Assembly (NCBI GenBank): GCA_036375895.1
Contig: DASVBJ010000026.1
Coordinates: 1-18,671, forward strand
Source of the DNA: DASVBJ01 sp036375895
GTDB taxonomy: Bacteria; Actinomycetota; Actinomycetes; JACCUZ01
Direction: 5' to 3'
DNA length: 18,671 nucleotides
Part shown: in pieces, positions 13,645-18,671 of the stretch
Layout of the letters: every line of letters begins with the position of its first letter
How positions within the stretch are numbered: the stretch's first letter is position 1
Notes under the pieces: model-generated
The model's database searches: none
What the model was told of the DNA's origin: nothing
What the model saw: only the letters and a program-made list of their open reading frames with translations
Made by a program: the position numbers and the translations under genes

Positions 13645-14670
13645 TCAGTCCAGGCCGGCGAACAGGTCCTGCTCGCGGCCGTCCGCGTCGCGCTCCTCGA
13701 CCGGGCCGGGCTCGCCGAGGACGAGGCTGAAGGCCTCGCGCCCCCACACCTCGTTGCCGAGGTTGTTGGACAGCGCGAAGAACGGGCCGTCGACCGTGAT
13801 CTGGGTGGCGTGCGCGCGCATCGCCGCCAGCTTCGCGTCCACGAGGTCGCGCGCGTCGACGACCGCCGTGACCTTCTCGTCGGGCGTCCCGAAGGGCAGC
13901 TCCCCGTCCGGGTCGAGCCCCTCGAACGTCGTGGTGTCCCCCGCCTCCCGCAGTGACCGCAGGCTCTGCCGCCACCAGGACACCGGCAACGCCGTCCAGT
14001 AGACCTTGGCGACTTGCCACACAGGGCCCTGTCCGTACGCCGGGTCGGCCGCGAGCTCGACGGCCCGCATGGCCACGCGGTGTGCCTGGATGTGGTCGGG
14101 GTGGCCGTAGCCGCCGTTCTCGTCGTACGTCACGACGACCTGCGGCCGCACCTCGCGCACGACCTCGACGAGATGGCTCGCGGCCTCGTCGAGGTCGGCC
14201 CGCCAGAAGCAGTCCGGCCGGTCGTTGGTCGGCAGGCCCATCATCCCCGAGTCGCGGTAGCGGCCGGGCCCGCCGAGAAAGCGGAAGTCCTTGACGCCCA
14301 GCGCCTCCATCGCCGCGGCCAGCTCGCCGATGCGGTGCTCACCCAGGGCGTCGTGCGCGTCAGCCGCCAGGTGCACCAGGTCGGGCACCAGGACCTCGCC
14401 CTCCTCCCCCAAGGTGCAGGTGACCAGCGTGACGTGCACCCCCTGCGCGGCGTACTTGGCCATCGTCACGCCGGTGGTGATCGTCTCGTCGTCGGGGTGG
14501 GCGTGCACCAGCAGCAGCCGACGGCTCGAGTCCAGCAGGTCCATGGAGAACTCCTCCGCGGGGGAGGCCTGCTCCAGCACCGACTCCGCCTCGCGCAGCA
14601 CCGCCTCCTCGGGGGTGGCGGGCCTGGCCTCCGGCTCCTCGGACAGCGGCCCGTCCGGCGTGGTCGTCAT
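13645..14670 (-). CDS. mshB: Mycothiol biosynthesis deacetylase MshB (PIG-L fold)
   Basis: A 341-residue zinc deacetylase. The core starts RRLLLVHAHPDDETITTG (zinc ligands in AHPDDE). It continues with VTCTLGEEGEVLVPDL, LGGPGRYRDSGMMGLPTND, YDENGGYGHPDHIQAHRV (HPDH, third ligand) and FFALSNNLGNEVWGREAFSLV. These match MshB rather than Mca. It removes acetate from GlcNAc-Ins, the second committed step of mycothiol synthesis, in the cytoplasm. ATG at 14670 is used because a TAGGGT -10 lies so close that the transcript would begin almost at this ATG, and the 42 extra codons keep high G/C third positions. An internal ATG at 14544 has a strong GGAGGAG site and gives 299 residues, closer to the M. 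tuberculosis length (~303). Confidence 0.9.
   Translation of the reverse strand: MTTTPDGPLSEEPEARPATPEEAVLREAESVLEQASPAEEFSMDLLDSSRRLLLVHAHPDDETITTGVTMAKYAAQGVHVTLVTCTLGEEGEVLVPDLVHLAADAHDALGEHRIGELAAAMEALGVKDFRFLGGPGRYRDSGMMGLPTNDRPDCFWRADLDEAASHLVEVVREVRPQVVVTYDENGGYGHPDHIQAHRVAMRAVELAADPAYGQGPVWQVAKVYWTALPVSWWRQSLRSLREAGDTTTFEGLDPDGELPFGTPDEKVTAVVDARDLVDAKLAAMRAHATQITVDGPFFALSNNLGNEVWGREAFSLVLGEPGPVEERDADGREQDLFAGLD
14551..14557 (-). promoter_or_regulatory. Strong internal ribosome site for a second mshB start
   Basis: GGAGGAG (14557-14551) sits six bases before the ATG at 14544, which begins MDLLDSSRRLLLVHAHPDDE. This start yields a protein without the acidic 42-residue extension. Either this is the only true start or both are used. 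Confidence 0.5.
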
Positions 14671-14748
14671 GGTCACCGACCCTATCGCCGGGCCGTCTAC
14701 CTGACGGTCGCGCCGCCCGCCGTCGCCCAGCCCGGTAGGTTGCGCGGC
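14671..14748. promoter_or_regulatory. Divergent leaderless promoters for mshB and the S9 peptidase
   Basis: In this 78-base gap both genes show a TANNNT element placed for a leaderless transcript. On the + strand TAGGTT (14736-14741) ends 7 bases before the ATG at 14749. On the minus strand TAGGGT ends 8 bases before the ATG at 14670. Neither start has a Shine-Dalgarno. No clear -35 elements were found. Confidence 0.5.
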
Positions 14749-16872
14749 ATGTCTGCCACGGCCAGCCCCGACCACCCTGCCCGCGCCGAGTCGTTCCCGC
14801 GCCAGGCGGCCCGGACCCAGCGGTTCACCTGCGGGGCACCGAGGTCCCTCACCGTGACGGCCGACGGCAAGCGCGTCGTCTTCGTCCGCTCCCAGGGCGG
14901 CAGCGACCGGGTGGGCTGTCTCTGGGTGCTCGACCTCGCCGGCGACGGCGCCCCGCGCGAGCGGCTCGTGGCCGACCCGCGCGCCCTGCTCAGCTCGCAG
15001 GACGAGGACCTCTCGCCGGCCGAGCGGGCCCGCCGGGAGCGCTCACGCGAGGCCTCGTCCGGCGTCGTGGCGTACGCCGTCGACCGGGCCGGCGACGTCG
15101 CTGCGTTCGCGCTGTCCAGCCGGCTGTGGCTGGCCGACCTCGCCGCCGGTGGTGCTCGCGAGCTGCCGGCCACCGGTCCGGTGCTCGACCCCCGCCCGGA
15201 CCCGACCGGCACCTGGGTGGCCTACAGCGGGGCAGGCGCCCTGCGCGTGACGAGGGCCGACGGGTCGGAGCAGCGGGTGCTGGCCGAGCCGGACGGCCTC
15301 GACGTCACCTGGGGGCTGGCCGAGTTCGTCGCCGCCGAGGAGATGGAGCGATACCGGGGCTACTGGTGGGCCCCGGACGGGTCCGCGGTGCTGGCCGCCC
15401 GGGTCGACGAGTCGCCCGTCCAGCGCTGGCACATCGCCGACCCGGCCAACCCGGCATCGGCCCCGGCGGAGGTCGCCTACCCGGCGGCCGGCACCCCCAA
15501 CGCCGACGTGCGCGTGTTCGTCGTCGGGCTCGACGGCAGCCGCACCGAGGTCCGCTGGGACCGCGCGGCGTTCCCCTACCTCGTCACCGCGCACTGGAGC
15601 CGCCACGGCGACCCACTGCTGCTCGTCATGAGCCGCGACCAGCGCAGCTCGCAGACGCTGGGCGTCGACGTCGTGTCGGGGCGCACCCGGGTCCTTCAGG
15701 AGGACCACGACGACGTCTGGCTGGACGTGGTCACCGGCGTGCCGGCCTGGCTGCCGGACGGCCGGCTCGTCCGCACGGTCGAGCGGGCCGGTGCCCGCCG
15801 GCTCGTGCTGGGCGACAAGGAGGTCGACCTGGGCGCGGCTCAGGTGTCGCACGTCGTGGACGTCGGCGAGGAGGGCGTCCTCGTCGCGGGCACCGACGAC
15901 CCCGTCGAGGCTCACCTGTGGCTCGTGGCGCCGGACGGTACGCCGAGCCGGCTGACCGGGCCGGGCGGCTACCACTCCGGCCTGACCGCAGGCGGCACGC
16001 TGGTTGTGGCCTCTCGCGGACCGGACCGCCCGGGGGTGGCGGTCGGCGTGTCCCGGCACGGCACGGCCGTCGCCGAGATCGCGTCGCTCGCCGAGGCGCC
16101 GGTCATCACGGCGGCTCCGCGGCTGATGACGGTCGGCGACCGTGGCCTTCGCGCAGGCGTGCTGCTCCCTCGCGACCACGTCCCGGGCACCCGGCTTCCC
16201 GTCCTCATGGACCCCTACGGCGGCCCCCACCACCAGGAGGTCGTCGCCGTGCACAACATGTGGCTCGAGCCGCAGTGGCTCGCCGACCAGGGCTTCGCGG
16301 TCGTCGTGGCCGACGGCCGTGGCACCGGCGGGCGTGGCCCCGAGTGGGACCGGGCGGTCCACCACGACTTCGCCGGCGTGACCCTGCAGGACCAGGTCGA
16401 CGCGCTGCGCGCGGTCGCCGAGGCGCTGCCCGACCTCGACACCGACCGGGTCGCCATCCGCGGCTGGTCCTACGGGGGCTACCTCGCCGCGCTCGCGGTG
16501 CTGCGCCGGCCCGACGTCTTCCACGCCGCCGTCGCCGGGGCCCCGGTCACCGACTGGCGGCTCTACGACACCTTCTACACCGAGCGCTACCTCGGCCACC
16601 CCGACGAGCACCCGGACGTCTACGAGCGCAACTCGCTGATCGCCGACGCGCCGAGGCTCGAGCGGCCGCTCCTGCTCATCCACGGCCTCGCGGACGACAA
16701 CGTGGTGGCTGCCCACACGCTGCGGCTCTCGTCGGCGCTGCTGGCCGCCGGCCGGCCCCACGACGTACTGCCCCTGTCCGGCGTCACGCACATGACGCCG
16801 CAGGAGGTGGTGGCCGAGAACCTGCTGCTGATGCAGGTGGAGTGGCTGCGCCGGGCGCTCGCCGCGCACTGA
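14749..16872 (+). CDS. S9 family peptidase, dipeptidyl peptidase IV type
   Basis: A 707-residue serine peptidase. The N-terminal part (to about residue 450) is a beta-propeller-like DPP-IV N domain. It contains AEFVAAEEMERYRGYWWAPDG, whose Glu-Glu pair corresponds to the residues that hold the substrate amino terminus in DPP-IV. The C-terminal alpha/beta-hydrolase domain has MDPYGGPHHQEV (oxyanion region), DGRGTGGRG, nucleophile Ser574 in GWSYGGY, the Asp649/650 pair in HGLADDNV, and His681 in GVTHM. The triad is complete. By family knowledge it releases N-terminal dipeptides, typically after Xaa-Pro. No signal peptide is seen, so it is probably cytoplasmic. A TAGGTT -10 immediately before the ATG suggests a leaderless transcript. 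It converges on peptide-importer ATPases, consistent with peptide catabolism. Confidence 0.92.
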   Translation: MSATASPDHPARAESFPRQAARTQRFTCGAPRSLTVTADGKRVVFVRSQGGSDRVGCLWVLDLAGDGAPRERLVADPRALLSSQDEDLSPAERARRERSREASSGVVAYAVDRAGDVAAFALSSRLWLADLAAGGARELPATGPVLDPRPDPTGTWVAYSGAGALRVTRADGSEQRVLAEPDGLDVTWGLAEFVAAEEMERYRGYWWAPDGSAVLAARVDESPVQRWHIADPANPASAPAEVAYPAAGTPNADVRVFVVGLDGSRTEVRWDRAAFPYLVTAHWSRHGDPLLLVMSRDQRSSQTLGVDVVSGRTRVLQEDHDDVWLDVVTGVPAWLPDGRLVRTVERAGARRLVLGDKEVDLGAAQVSHVVDVGEEGVLVAGTDDPVEAHLWLVAPDGTPSRLTGPGGYHSGLTAGGTLVVASRGPDRPGVAVGVSRHGTAVAEIASLAEAPVITAAPRLMTVGDRGLRAGVLLPRDHVPGTRLPVLMDPYGGPHHQEVVAVHNMWLEPQWLADQGFAVVVADGRGTGGRGPEWDRAVHHDFAGVTLQDQVDALRAVAEALPDLDTDRVAIRGWSYGGYLAALAVLRRPDVFHAAVAGAPVTDWRLYDTFYTERYLGHPDEHPDVYERNSLIADAPRLERPLLLIHGLADDNVVAAHTLRLSSALLAAGRPHDVLPLSGVTHMTPQEVVAENLLLMQVEWLRRALAAH

Positions 16873-16874
16873 GC

Positions 16875-16908
16875 GGGGCAGGACCGCCCCAGCTCGGCCG
16901 CTTGGCCG
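16875..16908. terminator. Two short hairpins between the S9 peptidase and dppF
   Basis: In the 64-base convergent gap are GGGGC-AGGACC-GCCCC (16875-16890) and CGGCC-GCTT-GGCCG (16895-16908). Each has a 5-bp all-G/C stem without a U tract. Placement right after the peptidase stop makes transcription termination plausible. Confidence 0.42.
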
Positions 16909-16936
16909 CCCCCGCCGTCGCCCGACGACGCCGGGG

Positions 16937-17974
<1,038 letters not shown>

Positions 17975-17982
17975 GGGGGTTT

Positions 17983-17987
17983 CCTCC
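17983..17987 (-). promoter_or_regulatory. Ribosome site that favours the GTG start of dppF
   Basis: GGAGG (read 17987 to 17983) precedes GTG 17974 by eight bases. It lies within the 11 codons that would be added by the ATG at 18007. Confidence 0.5.
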
Positions 17988-18018
17988 GGGGACGCGGCGT
18001 CAGTCATGGGGCTGCGGC

Positions 18019-18671
18019 TCAGAGCCGGGGCTGGATCTCGTCGGTCCACACCCGCACCTTGTCTTCCTTCGACAGGTGACAGCGGGTCCGGTGGCCGCCC
18101 TCGATCTCGACGAGCTCGGGCACCTGGGTCCGGCAGGCGTCGCCCCCGACGAGGGACTTGTAGGTGCAGCGCGGGTGGAAGGCACAGCCGCCGGGCACGT
18201 TGATGAGCGACGGCGGCGTGCCGGGGATCGGCGTGAGCCGCTCCTGCCGCACCCGGTCCAGGCGCGGCATCGAGCTGAGCAGCCCCCAGGCGTAGGGCAT
18301 CCGCGGCCGGTAGAAGATGTCGTCCACGGTGCCCTGCTCGACGCACTTCCCGCCGTACATGACGACGAGGTCGTCGGCCACCTCGGCCACCACACCCAGG
18401 TCGTGGGTGATGATGATGATCGCCGAGTTGAACTCCTTCTGCAGGTCCTTCATCAGGTCGAGGATCTGCGCCTGCACGGTCACGTCGAGGGCCGTGGTGG
18501 GCTCGTCGGCGATGAGCAGCTGAGGGTTGCAGACCAGGGCCAGCGCGATCATGGCGCGCTGGCGCATGCCGCCGGAGAACTGGTGGGGGTAGTCGTCGAC
18601 GCGCTTGTCCGGGGTCGGGATGCCGACCCGGTCCAGCATCTCGATGGCCCGCTTGCGGGCCACCGACTTCG
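18019..18671 (-). CDS. dppD: Oligopeptide/dipeptide ABC transporter ATPase (DppD/OppD type), 5'-truncated
   Basis: The frame is open to the right edge, so the N-terminal half with Walker A is outside the window; the GTG at 18663 is an internal valine. Visible motifs are signature FSGGMRQRAMIALAL, Walker B LLIADEPTTALDVT, H-loop IIITHDLGVV, and the C-terminal oligopeptide-family domain with PYAWGLLSSMPRLD and GCAFHPRC. The variant SGGMRQR is typical of the DppD partner, while DppF has SGGQRQR. It ends 44 bases before the preferred dppF GTG (11 before the alternative ATG). Substrate peptides cannot be told from the ATPase. Confidence 0.9.
   Translation of the reverse strand, partial: KSVARKRAIEMLDRVGIPTPDKRVDDYPHQFSGGMRQRAMIALALVCNPQLLIADEPTTALDVTVQAQILDLMKDLQKEFNSAIIIITHDLGVVAEVADDLVVMYGGKCVEQGTVDDIFYRPRMPYAWGLLSSMPRLDRVRQERLTPIPGTPPSLINVPGGCAFHPRCTYKSLVGGDACRTQVPELVEIEGGHRTRCHLSKEDKVRVWTDEIQPRL

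Noticed and set aside
11553..13730. A 725-codon + strand frame opposite the FtsH-like gene
   Set aside because: Antisense of a gene with intact AAA and HEAGH motifs. The translation is low-complexity Arg/Gly/Asp/Val with no family signature.

Overview
The window is very GC-rich, with third codon positions almost all G or C. It carries mshB (mycothiol biosynthesis), a seven-iron ferredoxin next to an actinobacterial-type dapC, and leaderless-looking starts. This points to a high-GC actinobacterium. A chemosensory operon suggests a lineage with motile or chemosensory members, but no flagellar or pilus gene is visible, so no genus is assigned. No rRNA, tRNA, CRISPR array, transposase or phage gene was seen.

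Layout. A 5'-truncated + strand gene (M15/VanY-like metallopeptidase fold) converges on dapC at 617-1735. A large two-part hairpin (537-599) separates them. dapC lies 5 bases behind the ferredoxin gene fdxA. A divergent promoter region separates fdxA from an Rv0428c/Cg3035-type GNAT acetyltransferase on the + strand. From 3173 to 14670 everything is on the minus strand. In order of transcription it reads: mshB, a 259-base structured leader, a divergent FtsH-like AAA metalloprotease, a DUF6113-like membrane protein, cheW, a six-TM chemoreceptor, a hybrid CheA-REC kinase, a REC-GAF response regulator, a flavin reductase, and a VanW/YoaR-like membrane-anchored envelope protein. An S9 (DPP-IV-type) peptidase starts divergently from mshB. 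It converges on the dppF-dppD ATPases of an oligopeptide importer, whose dppD runs off the window.

How the genes fit together. mshB, the small membrane protein, fdxA and dapC resemble a conserved actinobacterial neighbourhood; from memory, the M. tuberculosis counterparts are Rv1170-Rv1171 and Rv1177-Rv1178. Here a chemosensory cassette and other genes sit between the two halves. The cassette holds receptor, coupling protein, kinase with built-in receiver, and a free REC-GAF protein. No CheR, CheB, CheZ or lone CheY is present, so its output is unlikely to be classical flagellar control from this locus alone. The S9 peptidase beside a peptide importer is consistent with peptide turnover.

The strongest unexplained signals are: (1) the leader before the FtsH-like gene, which holds two copies of a module (five-pair stem, three-base loop, identical ten-base tail) whose stems differ in sequence but both pair; (2) the chemosensory cassette with a polytopic receptor and REC-GAF partner; (3) the FtsH-like protease with a changed Walker B, changed pore motif and extra segments; (4) the nested hairpin at 537-599.
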